Shown: positions 1-14,336 of the stretch, piece by piece
Layout: each line of letters begins with the position of its first letter
Numbering within the stretch: the stretch's first letter is position 1
Assembly (NCBI RefSeq): GCF_022267375.1
Contig: NZ_JAIZBH010000001.1
Coordinates: 2,452,501 to 2,516,500, forward strand
Reading direction: 5' to 3'
Source: Leptospira sanjuanensis
GTDB taxonomy: Bacteria > Spirochaetota > Leptospiria > Leptospirales > Leptospiraceae
Length of the DNA stretch: 64,000 nt
Made by a program: the position numbers and the translations under genes
Notes under the pieces: model-generated
Told to the model about the DNA's origin: nothing
Seen by the model: the letters and a program-made list of their open reading frames with translations, nothing else
Databases searched by the model: none

Positions 1-822
<822 letters not shown>

Positions 823-1010
823 TTGTTCTTCCTGATGGGTGAAAATTGACGGGAAAGTCCGGAGGAACCCCGCTCTGATCCCAAAAACCTGCGGATTCCT
901 TCAGTGTCAAGAAGATCCAAACTATGTTCCTTCCGCATTCTAGAACAAATTGAGCAACCTAAGTCAGAATTGAATTGAAGCACAGGCACCCGGAATATTT
1001 TTGAGAAACA

Positions 1011-1409
<399 letters not shown>

Positions 1410-1615
1410 GAATTCAGGCCGAAAGAACGAATTCCATCTTCTTTCAAAATTTCTCATGTTAAAATCTGCGGGGATTTCATTCCCGGGTAAGCAAGATTTC
1501 TTTCCTGTTTCCGACCTTCCGTTTTTATCAGTTAGAACTTAAATCATGAACTTTCAGGCAAAAAATTATCCAATATTGATTTACAAAAAGTTCACGAGTT
1601 CATACCGTGATCTTC

Positions 1616-2451
<836 letters not shown>

Positions 2452-2486
2452 TTTTTACTTAGAGCTTAAACAGTTTCTATAAGGTG

Positions 2487-2511
2487 AAAGCCACCGAAAG
2501 GTGGCTTTTTT
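2487..2511 (+). terminator. Rho-independent terminator of lipL32
   Basis: A perfect 9-bp stem (AAAGCCACC / GGTGGCTTT) with a GAAA tetraloop runs into a T tract, 36 bp after the lipL32 stop codon. It is a textbook strong terminator, as expected for such a highly expressed gene. Confidence 0.93.
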
Positions 2512-2899
2512 ATTTCCTGTTTGACGGCGCCCGCTTTTTTAGAAATAATTTCGTTTGAATCTGATCTCCATTTTGTTCTTTTTTCGGAACGATTTTGAAT
2601 TTTCCTGTTTTCCCTTTTATCGTAAAGACGCATCCCGATTCAGTCCCATCCTTCTTTTTGTTCCCAAAGGAGAATCGGAATTATTTTCCAAGATGTACCC
2701 CCGTCCTTTTGCAAAATCGAAACGTCATCCCGATCGATTCTACTTGCAAAGACAGGTTATCGTGAGTTACAATAGTAGCGATTCTCCGCTCCAAACGGCG
2801 TTCGATACGAAGAATTTTCGGTTTTCAATCGAGAAACGCGATCTTGGAGTGGTAAAGAATCGAATACAAAGCTGAACAGAAGTTCACAAAGGAATTGAA
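2512..2899. other. Non-coding gap between lipL32 and the acyl-CoA dehydrogenase gene
   Basis: About 390 bp with no gene I can support. An open frame at 2555-2875 (+) lacks a ribosome binding site, domain-like features and a plausible composition. The downstream end holds the ribosome binding site (AAGGAATTG) of the acyl-CoA dehydrogenase gene. I see no convincing RNA structure. Confidence 0.5.
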
Positions 2900-4660
<1,761 letters not shown>

Positions 4661-4670
4661 GACTTATCAT

Positions 4671-4722
4671 AAAAACTCTCCGAATTCGCCGCTTTGTTTT
4701 GCGTAGGCGTCGGGGAGTTTTT
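4671..4722. terminator. Bidirectional terminator between convergent genes
   Basis: A 13-bp stem (AAAAACTCTCCGA at 4671-4683 with TCGGGGAGTTTTT at 4710-4722, one G-U pair) has an inner CGCC/GGCG helix. A and T tracts on both sides allow it to terminate the acyl-CoA dehydrogenase transcript on the plus strand and the reductase transcript on the minus strand. Confidence 0.85.
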
Positions 4723-4757
4723 CGATTCCGAAAAACGAACTCGAAAGGAAAATCGAA

Positions 4758-5417
4758 TCAATTTCCTCCCACGGACTCTATTCGATCCGATTCTAAGATA
4801 CGAACTCCCGACGGATCTTTTTGCGCGATACGGATCATCGCTCTGGCGACCGTTCTTCCGTGAATCGATCTGTATTTCCGAATTCCGCCGAGTAACAACG
4901 GATTGATGATCTTTGCAAAAAATTGACCGACGACTTCGCCCGGTCTGGCTTCTTCCCGTTCGCCTTCTAAAAGAGAAGGTCTGAATATTCCGAGAAACGG
5001 AAATCCGATCGTTTCCAGATCTTTCTCCATTTCTCCCTTGACCCGATTGTAAAATACGAACGACTTACGGTCGGCGCCCAAAGCGCTTACGACGAGAAAG
5101 GATCGAACCCCTTTTTCTTTCGCGAGTTTTGCGATCTGCATCACGTATTCGTGATCCACTTTTTTGAAATTCTCCTGACTTCCGGCCTTGGAGATCGTTG
5201 TCCCCAAACTGCAATAAACTTCCGTGATCCCTTTCGGAAAGGAAGAAGCGTTTAACGCGTCGTAGTCGACCACGATTTCCTCCGCGCCGCGAACGGAACC
5301 GGGCTTACGTACGAGTGCGTAAATTTTTTGATATTCGCCGGAAGCGTTCAATTCTTCCAAAAGATACCTTCCGATGAGTCCGGTCGCGCCTGCAACCAAA
5401 GCCGCTTTTTGAGCCAT
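4758..5417 (-). CDS. NAD(P)-binding Rossmann protein, HTATIP2/TIP30-like
   Basis: A 219-residue atypical short-chain dehydrogenase-like protein. The nucleotide-binding motif GATGLIG is at residues 10-16. YNRVKGEMEKDL contains the Tyr and Lys in the usual YxxxK spacing, and FLVVSALGA precedes it at the strand-4/5 position. The family (HTATIP2/TIP30-like, NAD(P)H-binding) includes reductases and regulatory proteins. The substrate cannot be predicted. The gene ends at the shared bidirectional terminator and is divergent from the adenylate cyclase gene. Confidence 0.85.
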   Translation of the reverse strand: MAQKAALVAGATGLIGRYLLEELNASGEYQKIYALVRKPGSVRGAEEIVVDYDALNASSFPKGITEVYCSLGTTISKAGSQENFKKVDHEYVMQIAKLAKEKGVRSFLVVSALGADRKSFVFYNRVKGEMEKDLETIGFPFLGIFRPSLLEGEREEARPGEVVGQFFAKIINPLLLGGIRKYRSIHGRTVARAMIRIAQKDPSGVRILESDRIESVGGN

Positions 5418-5600
5418 GTTTCGTTCTTCTCCTGAACTGCGAAAAGAATGTGGAGGTTCGTTTTTTATGAAAGAATTTTTTTCAAATGTCCTTCCCTTTC
5501 CCGGAAAGAATTGATCTTGAATCCCGAAATTTCTATCCTGAACTTTGTGAATCTATTCCGATCGATCAAGAAAGCGTTTCAAATTTTGGACCGAAAGTCC

Positions 5601-6884
5601 ATGCCGGATTCCGTTCTGGATGTTCTCAAAACGGAGGAAAGAAACGGAATCATCATCACGAATTACTTCCGTTATCTCATCGCGCTCTTTTTTCTGGTTC
5701 AGATCGTAGTCAACGTTCACAGCGGAGACAGCGAGGCCAATCTTATCGCGTTTTCCATATATCTCGTTCTGACTCTCGCGCACACGGTCATCATCCGAGT
5801 TTGCCCCGATTCGATCGTCAGCGTTTTCAATTACGTCACCCTGTTTGCGGAATACCTTTTGATCTTGGGTGTTCTTCTGTTTTACACGTTCACAACCAAA
5901 AATGTGGATCTCGGTTTCGCACTGAAGAATTCCATAAACCTCTTCTTTTTGTTTCCGATCGTCTATTCCCTTTTGCAATTTCGAATCCGTTTCGTGTTCC
6001 TAGGGTTGTTTTTATTCTATGCGATCTACTTTTCGATTCTTGGGATTGCGGTTTCAACCAATCAGCTGACATACACGAACGACTGGGGCCGTTATATCAG
6101 CGGACCGGAAGTTCTTTTGGAGGACGTCGTCGCCGGTAAACCCGGTTTGTATTTTTGTTTTGCGGTGATGATTTCCATGGGGATATTCCGCACGGTTTCG
6201 ATGGTGAGGAGAATCGGAATCGCCGAAGGACAAAAGACGGAACTGTCCCGTTACTTTTCTCCGAAGATCGTCAACGAGATGATGGAAAATCCCGAAACTC
6301 TTCAGAGCGGCAATCGTCAGATCGTAAGTATTCTTTTTTTGGATATTCGAAATTTCACCGCGATGTCCGAGAACATGGATCCGAAAGAACTCGGAGAACT
6401 TCTATCGGAATTTCGTAAAATTATGATGGAATGCGTTTTCGAAAACAACGGAACCTTGGACAAATACATAGGCGACGCGGTGATGGCTACGTTCGGAACT
6501 CCTCACCCTTCGCCCTCCGCGGAAGTCGACGCAAGAAACGCGGTCGGCTGCGGAGTTATCATGCAGAAACGTCTCGCCGAGTGGAATCTGTTTCGAAAGT
6601 CGCAGGGCAAAACGCCGATCACGATCGGAATCGGGATTCATACGGGAGAAGTGTTTGCGGGAAACATCGGAAGCGATCTTCACAGAGAATATTCTGTGAT
6701 CGGAGACGCGGTCAACACGGCTTCTCGTATCGAATCGCTCTGCAAGGTTTTGAAAAAGTCCTTTCTCATCTCGAAAGAAACCATGGAACTGTTAGGCGGC
6801 AAATACACTCTCACACGAATGCCCCGCGTCAAGGTCAAAGGCAAGGAAGAACCAATCCAAACCTATGAGGTCATGTGGGGCTGA
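5601..6884 (+). CDS. Membrane-bound class III adenylate/guanylate cyclase
   Basis: About 427 residues: an N-terminal bundle of about six membrane segments (residues 20-200) followed by a class III nucleotide cyclase domain (about 235-427). The metal-binding aspartates appear in FLDIRNFT and YIGDAVMA. A base-selecting Lys is in LDKYIGD and the transition-state region NTASRIE carries an Arg. These signs indicate an active cyclase making cAMP (or cGMP). There is no HAMP domain. The start is uncertain: an ATG at 5448 in the same frame would add 51 residues but leaves only 30 bp to the divergent reductase gene. The stop codon lies in the first unit of the 76-bp tandem repeat. Confidence 0.88.
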   Translation: MPDSVLDVLKTEERNGIIITNYFRYLIALFFLVQIVVNVHSGDSEANLIAFSIYLVLTLAHTVIIRVCPDSIVSVFNYVTLFAEYLLILGVLLFYTFTTKNVDLGFALKNSINLFFLFPIVYSLLQFRIRFVFLGLFLFYAIYFSILGIAVSTNQLTYTNDWGRYISGPEVLLEDVVAGKPGLYFCFAVMISMGIFRTVSMVRRIGIAEGQKTELSRYFSPKIVNEMMENPETLQSGNRQIVSILFLDIRNFTAMSENMDPKELGELLSEFRKIMMECVFENNGTLDKYIGDAVMATFGTPHPSPSAEVDARNAVGCGVIMQKRLAEWNLFRKSQGKTPITIGIGIHTGEVFAGNIGSDLHREYSVIGDAVNTASRIESLCKVLKKSFLISKETMELLGGKYTLTRMPRVKVKGKEEPIQTYEVMWG

Positions 6885-7183
6885 GCGATTCATAGAGAGC
6901 GAAGCCGCCAACGAGCAGCGGAGCGTCGCGAGTGGTTCTCATCGTAGATGAGAAATCTGAGCGATTCATAGAGAGCGAAGCCGCCAACGAGCAGCGGAGC
7001 GTCGCGAGTGGTTCTCATCGTAGATGAGAAATCTGAGCGATTCATAGAGAGCGAAGCCGCCAACGAGCAGCGGAGCGTCGTGAGTGGTTCTCATCGTAGA
7101 TGAGAAATCTGAGCGATTCATAGAGAGCGAAGCCGCCAACGAGCAGCGAAGCGTCGCGAGTGATTCTCATCGTAGATGAGAAA
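6881..7183. repeat. Four-copy 76-bp tandem repeat
   Basis: Four head-to-tail units begin at 6883, 6959, 7035 and 7111, exactly 76 bp apart. The fourth lacks its last three bases. The units are nearly identical: copy 3 has one change (7081) and copy 4 has two (7149, 7162). Each unit carries a perfect 8-bp inverted repeat with a 3-nt loop (TTCTCATC-GTA-GATGAGAA; 6936-6954 in the first unit). The array overlaps the cyclase stop codon (TGA, 6882-6884), so it lies directly in that gene's 3' end. The rest of the gap to 7288 (about 100 bp) shows nothing else. High identity suggests recent expansion and probable copy-number variation between strains. Confidence 0.95.
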
Positions 7184-7288
7184 CGCCCCATAGGAAGCAA
7201 GTTAGGCGAAAGCGAAACGACGGCTCTCAAGCTACTGAAAGCGTTTAGAAAAGCCGGCTTTGTATTCTCGGTAAATTGATGATAGCGA

Positions 7289-7873
7289 TCAGCGAATTTG
7301 ATCCTTACTCAAATCCACAAATTCTCGAATTAACTTTTCATCAGGATTACAATCTTCGACTTGTTTCATCAAAAGGCAAAACTTACTATATGCAAGAAAA
7401 CTCTCAGGGGATCTCGAATACTCCTGCGGCAACAAACCTAAAGAAGCCGCGAGCCTTACGCTGAACTCCGGATCTTCCAGCGCTTGATAAAACGTTTGTC
7501 GATCTGATTCTTTTTTTGAATAACCGAGAAAAAGAGCTGCGCGAATTCTCATCTTTGGATCGGGATTATTGAGGAGAACCTCCTGTAAGATCGGTCTGTA
7601 AAATACGATGTCGCTGAGAAATTCCTCGTACGCGTATGCATGCGCCCTTAAACCGAAGGAAAGAATGGAAACATTAGAATCTTCGAAAGAATCAGTTTTC
7701 CAACGATGGAGGAGATATTGAGGTCGATGCCAAAACCAAACCGAAGCCAATAGAATCCAAAAGATAAAAAGGACGGATTTCGTTTTTACGGAAAGCCGAC
7801 ACGAAATCACGATGCACAAAACGAGAATCGCGAAAAAGGGAAACGTGAATAAGAATTTTTCTTCGATCGTCAT
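7289..7873 (-). CDS. Membrane protein with HEAT-like repeats, unknown function
   Basis: A 194-residue protein. Two hydrophobic helices (about residues 7-25 and 31-48) are followed by a soluble part. In that part, segments around 105-150 (DPKMRIRAALFLGYSKK and EDPEFSVRLAASLGLLP) repeat the 'D...R..AA..LG' pattern of HEAT/PBS-lyase-type helical repeats, usually protein-interaction scaffolds. The start codon directly abuts the stop codon of the upstream gene (zero-base gap), so the two are co-transcribed. I do not recognise a specific family. Confidence 0.7.
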   Translation of the reverse strand: MTIEEKFLFTFPFFAILVLCIVISCRLSVKTKSVLFIFWILLASVWFWHRPQYLLHRWKTDSFEDSNVSILSFGLRAHAYAYEEFLSDIVFYRPILQEVLLNNPDPKMRIRAALFLGYSKKESDRQTFYQALEDPEFSVRLAASLGLLPQEYSRSPESFLAYSKFCLLMKQVEDCNPDEKLIREFVDLSKDQIR

Positions 7874-8194
7874 TCAGTCAAAATTAGCCGCAAAAAGTTC
7901 CAACCCTTCTAATACGAGAGAATAAACGAATACAAAAGATACGAACTGGATGTGAGGAAAAAATCGATTCTTTCGAAAGGAGAAGTGGACGACGAAATAT
8001 CCGAACACAGTCGGTAATAAAGAAATGAAAAACAATATTCCGAAATATTTTAAGAAAAGGACGATGTTAAGAAACATCGAATAGTGAAACTCGGGAGAAG
8101 ACCTTAGGAAAATCCGCAGAATGGAGGCAACACACAAAGAAGAGCACGCAAATTTCAAATAGTCCAAGAACGAAATACGAACTTTCTGCATCAA
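7874..8194 (-). CDS. Small integral membrane protein, unknown
   Basis: 106 residues, mostly hydrophobic, with about three membrane segments (near 12-30, 40-70 and 80-103). There are no conserved motifs I recognise. It is the first gene of a two-gene unit with the HEAT-like membrane protein; its stop codon is immediately followed by that gene's ATG. Codon use looks coding and the start (ATG ATG) is reasonable, but no strong ribosome binding site is visible. Confidence 0.6.
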   Translation of the reverse strand: MMQKVRISFLDYLKFACSSLCVASILRIFLRSSPEFHYSMFLNIVLFLKYFGILFFISLLPTVFGYFVVHFSFRKNRFFPHIQFVSFVFVYSLVLEGLELFAANFD

Positions 8195-8219
8195 TCTTTT
8201 CTTTTACAAAATGAAAACC

Positions 8220-8256
8220 GGCCTTTTCGAAAAATCGCAGGGATATCGAAAAGGCC
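8220..8256 (-). terminator. Probable terminator of the DUF962 gene
   Basis: A perfect 11-bp inverted repeat (GGCCTTTTCGA at 8220-8230, TCGAAAAGGCC at 8246-8256) with a 15-nt loop lies 28 bp beyond the stop of the minus-strand gene at 8285. On the minus strand it is followed by GGTTTTCATTTT, a modest T-rich tail. Confidence 0.65.
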
Positions 8257-8284
8257 TATCATTTGCAATCGTTAGAATTTGACC

Positions 8285-8629
<345 letters not shown>

Positions 8630-8691
8630 AAGTACCAATCCTCTTTTTCTACGATTTTACGCTCCGCGCTTCGAAAAAGCAAGCATTTGAC

Positions 8692-10221
8692 TCAAAACAG
8701 ATTCAAGCCGTTTCCTTCCAGAGATTCCACGTATTCGAAATAGGACTTGAGTTTGAATTTTTTAGCGGTGGATTCGGATGACATATAGCGTATGCTACCG
8801 AAAACGTTTCGTTCCGGAAACCAAGGCCGATCGAACAAACCGAAACACCATAAGATTCCCGTATACGAATTCGGATCTCGTCCGTCATACGCGTATTTGT
8901 TGTTCAAATCTTCGAGAATCGTAAACGCCGTTTCATAGTCGGGGGTCCATTCGATGATCTTCTTTCCCCAAAGCATCCGCAGATAATTGTGCATCGATCC
9001 GGTCAAAACGAGCTCCTTCTGAGCCGCGTTCCAAACTGCGTCATGCGTCTTTGCGTTCTCGAGCTGCTCCTTCGTATAAAGATACGGACGAATATCGTTT
9101 TTGTGAAAATCCAAATTCTTCTGTAGCCAATCGGGAAGAATGGAAAGGTCTTTTCGAAACGAAGGTTGTTTCCAAAACATCAAGAAACCCACGTCCCTCC
9201 AAGTGACGAGTTCGTCCAGAAAAGAATTCACATTGTCGTCCGGATGATAAAAACCTTCCTTTCGATTTTTATTTTCGGGAACGATCACTCCGGGATTCCA
9301 AGGTTCGTCCAAGTTCCAATCCAGAACGGCGCTTACGACTTCTTCCTGAGAAATATGACCGAAGTGGAGATAGGGAGACAACAAGGAAGAATACGATTCT
9401 TTCGGATCTCGAGGCTGACTTCTAAGTTCCGCATAACCGTTCAATCCTTGTTTTAAAAAACGTTTGAGAAGTTTTAATCCCTCTTCCCTTCCTCCGATTT
9501 TACCCGTAACCGGCAAAACGTCCGGACAGAGAAAATTCACTTTTTTGCATATAGTTTCGATCTTCTTCTCATCCCCGTCGAACCAAACGATCTTGGAAAA
9601 CGGAGAATCCCGATCCTTCCTAAGCGAAGATCCGTTCGTGTTTACGTAAGGTTTTCCCGGTTTACGGGAAGATCGAAACTTCCAGGCTTCGGCGAACAAT
9701 TTGTGAACTCGAGGCCGGAGGATTCTCGCGGCGGAAGCGAATTCTCCGTAAAGGCTCAAAGGAATGATGGAGTTCGAATCGACGGCGAGCAGCTTGCATT
9801 CGATTCTTTTGCCGACTTCGTTTAACAATTCGGGCACGATGTAAGCCGGATAATCGTCCGTGACGACAAGCGCGGCCGTAGACGCGATTCTCCCGAAAAC
9901 CTCCGTGATCGGGTTGTCCGTAGTTTCCACAAAGGCGCGGTAATTCAACCCGAGTTTGTTCGCCTCTTTCGCGTTCGCCGCCATCCCCTCGAGAAGAAAA
10001 CGATGCAACCTCGGCGAACTCCAAGGATAATCCATTTTCAGAGGTTCGTAGATCCAGAGTTCCTTTTCGTATTTTTGGGAAAGATGAATCGCGTAATCCA
10101 GGGAATGATTCCATGCCAACCGTCTCGCCATGGACATCCAATACAGAAGAATCGGCTTTTCCTCCCGAACCGGCTTTTGATTGAGATCGCGGACCCGGAT
10201 CAGATTTTCTTTCGGAAACAT
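8692..10221 (-). CDS. phrB: Class II CPD DNA photolyase
   Basis: Repairs cyclobutane pyrimidine dimers using blue light and FAD. The 509-residue protein has the N-terminal antenna/Rossmann domain (YWMSMARRLAWNHSL, typical of class II). The helical FAD domain has HNYLRMLWGKKIIEW and, near the C-terminus, GLFDRPWFPERNVFGSIRYM, which corresponds to the class II 'G.HDR.W.ERPVFGKIRYM' block. The length matches class II enzymes (about 450-510). The start has AAGAAAA upstream, a weak site. It stands alone, divergent from groES. Confidence 0.92.
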   Translation of the reverse strand: MFPKENLIRVRDLNQKPVREEKPILLYWMSMARRLAWNHSLDYAIHLSQKYEKELWIYEPLKMDYPWSSPRLHRFLLEGMAANAKEANKLGLNYRAFVETTDNPITEVFGRIASTAALVVTDDYPAYIVPELLNEVGKRIECKLLAVDSNSIIPLSLYGEFASAARILRPRVHKLFAEAWKFRSSRKPGKPYVNTNGSSLRKDRDSPFSKIVWFDGDEKKIETICKKVNFLCPDVLPVTGKIGGREEGLKLLKRFLKQGLNGYAELRSQPRDPKESYSSLLSPYLHFGHISQEEVVSAVLDWNLDEPWNPGVIVPENKNRKEGFYHPDDNVNSFLDELVTWRDVGFLMFWKQPSFRKDLSILPDWLQKNLDFHKNDIRPYLYTKEQLENAKTHDAVWNAAQKELVLTGSMHNYLRMLWGKKIIEWTPDYETAFTILEDLNNKYAYDGRDPNSYTGILWCFGLFDRPWFPERNVFGSIRYMSSESTAKKFKLKSYFEYVESLEGNGLNLF

Positions 10222-10321
10222 TTTCTTCTTTTCACGCGTTTCGGAAGTTTTTTCCTTAGACGCAGAAAGAATCGATTCGTTTTGAAATTTCTTCCCGATT
10301 CTTTTTTCTCGTTATCGAATT

Positions 10322-10348
10322 TTAGCACTCTCTTACCTAAAGTGCTTG
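10322..10348 (+). promoter_or_regulatory. CIRCE-like operator, upstream copy (degenerate)
   Basis: TTAGCACTC, a 9-bp spacer, then AAGTGCTTG. The left half matches the CIRCE consensus (TTAGCACTC-N9-GAGTGCTAA) exactly; the right half matches 6 of 9. It overlaps the -35 element of the groES promoter, the position expected for HrcA repression. Confidence 0.75.
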
Positions 10349-10373
10349 ACCCTTTTTCCACGAATTTTTAAAT
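10346..10373 (+). promoter_or_regulatory. Predicted groESL promoter
   Basis: A -35 element TTGACC (10346-10351) and a -10-like TTAAAT (10368-10373) have a 16-bp spacer. It lies between the two CIRCE operators, so the HrcA repressor would cover both polymerase contact and the start region. Confidence 0.6.
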
Positions 10374-10385
10374 GGAAAACTACAG

Positions 10386-10412
10386 TAAGCACTCTTCCTC
10401 ATGCAGTGCTAA
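10386..10412 (+). promoter_or_regulatory. CIRCE operator (HrcA binding site), near-perfect
   Basis: TAAGCACTC, a 9-bp spacer, then CAGTGCTAA. Each half differs from the CIRCE consensus by one base. It sits 24 bp before the groES start codon, within the expected leader. HrcA repression relieved by heat shock is established for this element in many bacteria. Confidence 0.93.
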
Positions 10413-10422
10413 TTAACGATAA

Positions 10423-10727
<305 letters not shown>

Positions 10728-10737
10728 TCAGGAGTGA

Positions 10738-12378
<1,641 letters not shown>

Positions 12379-12405
12379 TTCATCCGAACGTTCTTTACCA
12401 ATCGC

Positions 12406-12443
12406 AAAAAGGCGGTCGAGGTTCCCCTCTTCCGCCTTTTTTT
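12406..12443 (+). terminator. Terminator of the groESL operon
   Basis: A 10-bp stem (AAAAAGGCGG at 12406-12415 with CCGCCTTTTT at 12432-12441) extends into a T tract, 27 bp after the groEL stop. Confidence 0.9.
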
Positions 12444-12482
12444 GTTTTCAAGGATCGGATTTTCAAAAAACATTTCCGAACT

Positions 12483-13157
12483 ATGAACCGATTGAAACTG
12501 ATTCTTCTTACGTTATTCGTCGTTCCCGTATTGGGCATTTATTCCGAGAACAAACAAACCGTAACCGTCTCCGGAAGCGGAACCGCGGTCGTGGAAACCG
12601 ATTACATCCAGATGACCTTTGCCGTGGAAGTCGAGGAAGCGAACGCAAAAACGGCCCAGGAAAAGAATCTCGAAAGAACGTCTAACGTGATCCAGGCGCT
12701 CTCCAAAGAATTCAAAATTTCCCCCAAGGATATATACAGCACCGATTACACTCTGCAAAGACAATATCTTCAGGACGGAAAACAAAGGCCGTATCTGTCC
12801 ACGTCCGGAATTCTTTTAAAACTCAGGAACTTAAAACTTTATAAAGACGTATTGCTGGAACTTCAAAAGTTGGGAGTCAACAACGTAAGCGGAATCGAAT
12901 TCAAATCGGATTCCACTTCCAAACAGGAAAAAGACGCGCTCGTTTCCGCGTATGAAGACGCGAAAAACAAGGCGCTGGTTCTCGCCAATGCGATCGGCAA
13001 AAAAGAAGTCACGGCGATCAAAATCGTCGAATCCGATTCCGCGGCGTATCAACAGGTGGTTTATCAGATGAAAGGAAGAGAAAGCGATTCTTCGCCGCTT
13101 TCCGTGGGGGAACGAAAGATCCAAGCCAAGGTTTTAATCGAGTTCGAAGTCCGCTAA
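12483..13157 (+). CDS. Periplasmic SIMPL-domain (DUF541) protein
   Basis: A 224-residue exported protein. The signal peptide covers about residues 1-20 (LKLILLTLFVVPVLGIYS). The SIMPL/DUF541 domain fills the rest, with the typical opening strand VTVSGSGTAVVETDYIQM, central DIYSTDYTLQRQY and the closing VLIEFEV. Family members assemble into channel-like oligomers and are linked to oxidative stress in some bacteria, but their biochemical role is unsettled. It lies just after the groESL terminator and appears to be transcribed separately. Confidence 0.85.
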   Translation: MNRLKLILLTLFVVPVLGIYSENKQTVTVSGSGTAVVETDYIQMTFAVEVEEANAKTAQEKNLERTSNVIQALSKEFKISPKDIYSTDYTLQRQYLQDGKQRPYLSTSGILLKLRNLKLYKDVLLELQKLGVNNVSGIEFKSDSTSKQEKDALVSAYEDAKNKALVLANAIGKKEVTAIKIVESDSAAYQQVVYQMKGRESDSSPLSVGERKIQAKVLIEFEVR

Positions 13158-13210
13158 GAACTCTTAATTCTTCTTGCTTTCTATCCCGAAACCGACTTCA
13201 CTGTTTCGCC

Positions 13211-13708
13211 ATGAGTAAAGAAAAGTTCGAAACCTCCAAACGGGAAGGCGTCCACAAAGAATTCGAATCCTATACGGGGAATTGGAAAGGCGTCAACCAG
13301 ATGATGTTCAAAGAGGGAGAGGTCACCGACGAATCTCCGATTGCGGGAACCATCAAACTCGTATTAGGCGGAAGATTTCTTCTGCACGAATACAAGGGAA
13401 GTTACGGAGGCGAACCGTTCGAAGGAATCGCGATCTACGGATATCACATCGACAAAAAACGATACGAATCCGCTTGGGTCGAAAGTTTCGGAATGGGGAG
13501 CGGAATCCTGTTTTCGGAAGGAGTTCCAGGCGCAAAGGAATGGTCCGTTACGGGACACTACGGCGGCGATACTCCGGAAACCAGTTGGGGTTGGAGAACC
13601 AGTTTGGAAAAAGACGGGGACGATAAGTTGATTATCTTCTCCCAAAACCTCAGACCGAACGGAGAAAAAGCGGGAGGAGTTCGAATCCTCTACGAACGCG
13701 TTTCGTAA
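13211..13708 (+). CDS. DUF1579 family protein
   Basis: A 165-residue soluble protein of the DUF1579 family, which has a lipocalin-like beta-barrel appearance and unknown function. The recognisable core is GGRFLLHEYKGSYGGEPFEGIAIYGYHIDKKRYESAWVES, split here into GGRFLLHEYKG and FEGIAIYGYHIDKKRYES, matching the family's 'GRFL.EEY.G...FEG.G..GYD...K.Y...W.D'. There is no signal peptide. It is 53 bp after the SIMPL gene. Confidence 0.75.
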   Translation: MSKEKFETSKREGVHKEFESYTGNWKGVNQMMFKEGEVTDESPIAGTIKLVLGGRFLLHEYKGSYGGEPFEGIAIYGYHIDKKRYESAWVESFGMGSGILFSEGVPGAKEWSVTGHYGGDTPETSWGWRTSLEKDGDDKLIIFSQNLRPNGEKAGGVRILYERVS

Positions 13709-13830
13709 GTTTCCCGACGGCTTCTTATAAAAAAGAGAAACAAATTCTTTTCGAATCCCGAATTTTGACGACCTTCGTTCATCCGTTCTCCGTCGAACAG
13801 ACGCGTGGATAAAACGCAAAAAGGAGACGG

Positions 13831-14292
13831 ATGGAAACCGCAATCATTACGAAAACGGAATGGGACCCGAAACAAAAATTAGTCAGCACGAGAATTAGCG
13901 GCAAAGTCGAAATCGAAGACGTGGAAGTCTGGGAAAAATCCCTTCTCGATTCCCTCGCACAAATACCGGACAACGGAACGTTTAAGATCTTCATCAACTT
14001 ACACGGGTTCCAAGCCGCCAACCTCGAAGCGCACAAACGCTTTCGCGAGATCATACCGCAAATCTTATCGGACTACGGATGGAAGGTCGGTTACTTGAAT
14101 CTCTTTGAAGAATCCAAATCGATGCGGTTTCAAAATCTCCGCGGAATCCGTTGCATCGCGGCGGTGCACGTTCATCAAGACGAAACGAAGATCGGAAACT
14201 ACGAGGAAAAATTCGGAAAGGAAAACGAGCACTTCTATACGGATCCGATTCGAGCCAGGAACTGGATCGAGTCGTACGTTCTTAGCGCTTAA
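13831..14292 (+). CDS. Small soluble protein, possibly SpoIIAA/STAS-like
   Basis: A 153-residue protein without a signal peptide or membrane segments. It has a ribosome binding site (AAGGAGAC) before the ATG. An alternating strand-helix pattern (LVSTRISGKVEIEDVEVW, then FKIFINLHGF, then IRCIAAVHVH) resembles the SpoIIAA-like/STAS fold seen in many bacterial regulators, but no diagnostic phosphorylated Ser is evident. I cannot assign a function. Confidence 0.7.
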   Translation: METAIITKTEWDPKQKLVSTRISGKVEIEDVEVWEKSLLDSLAQIPDNGTFKIFINLHGFQAANLEAHKRFREIIPQILSDYGWKVGYLNLFEESKSMRFQNLRGIRCIAAVHVHQDETKIGNYEEKFGKENEHFYTDPIRARNWIESYVLSA

Positions 14293-14336
14293 AAATCCTT
14301 TGACTTTCTCCCCGCCCTAAAAGAAACCTATGGGAA

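Noticed and set aside
823..1010. SAM or SAH riboswitch upstream of metK
   Set aside because: The expected conserved core sequences are absent; only a ribosome binding site is clear.
2555..2875. A 106-codon open frame between lipL32 and the acyl-CoA dehydrogenase gene
   Set aside because: No ribosome binding site, no recognisable domain and biased composition; the region reads better as non-coding.
6881..7183. CRISPR array
   Set aside because: The repeats are contiguous 76-bp tandem units without unique spacers and with no cas genes nearby.
7042..7230. A 62-codon minus-strand frame within the tandem repeat
   Set aside because: It exists only because the repeat unit is open in that frame; no start or family support.
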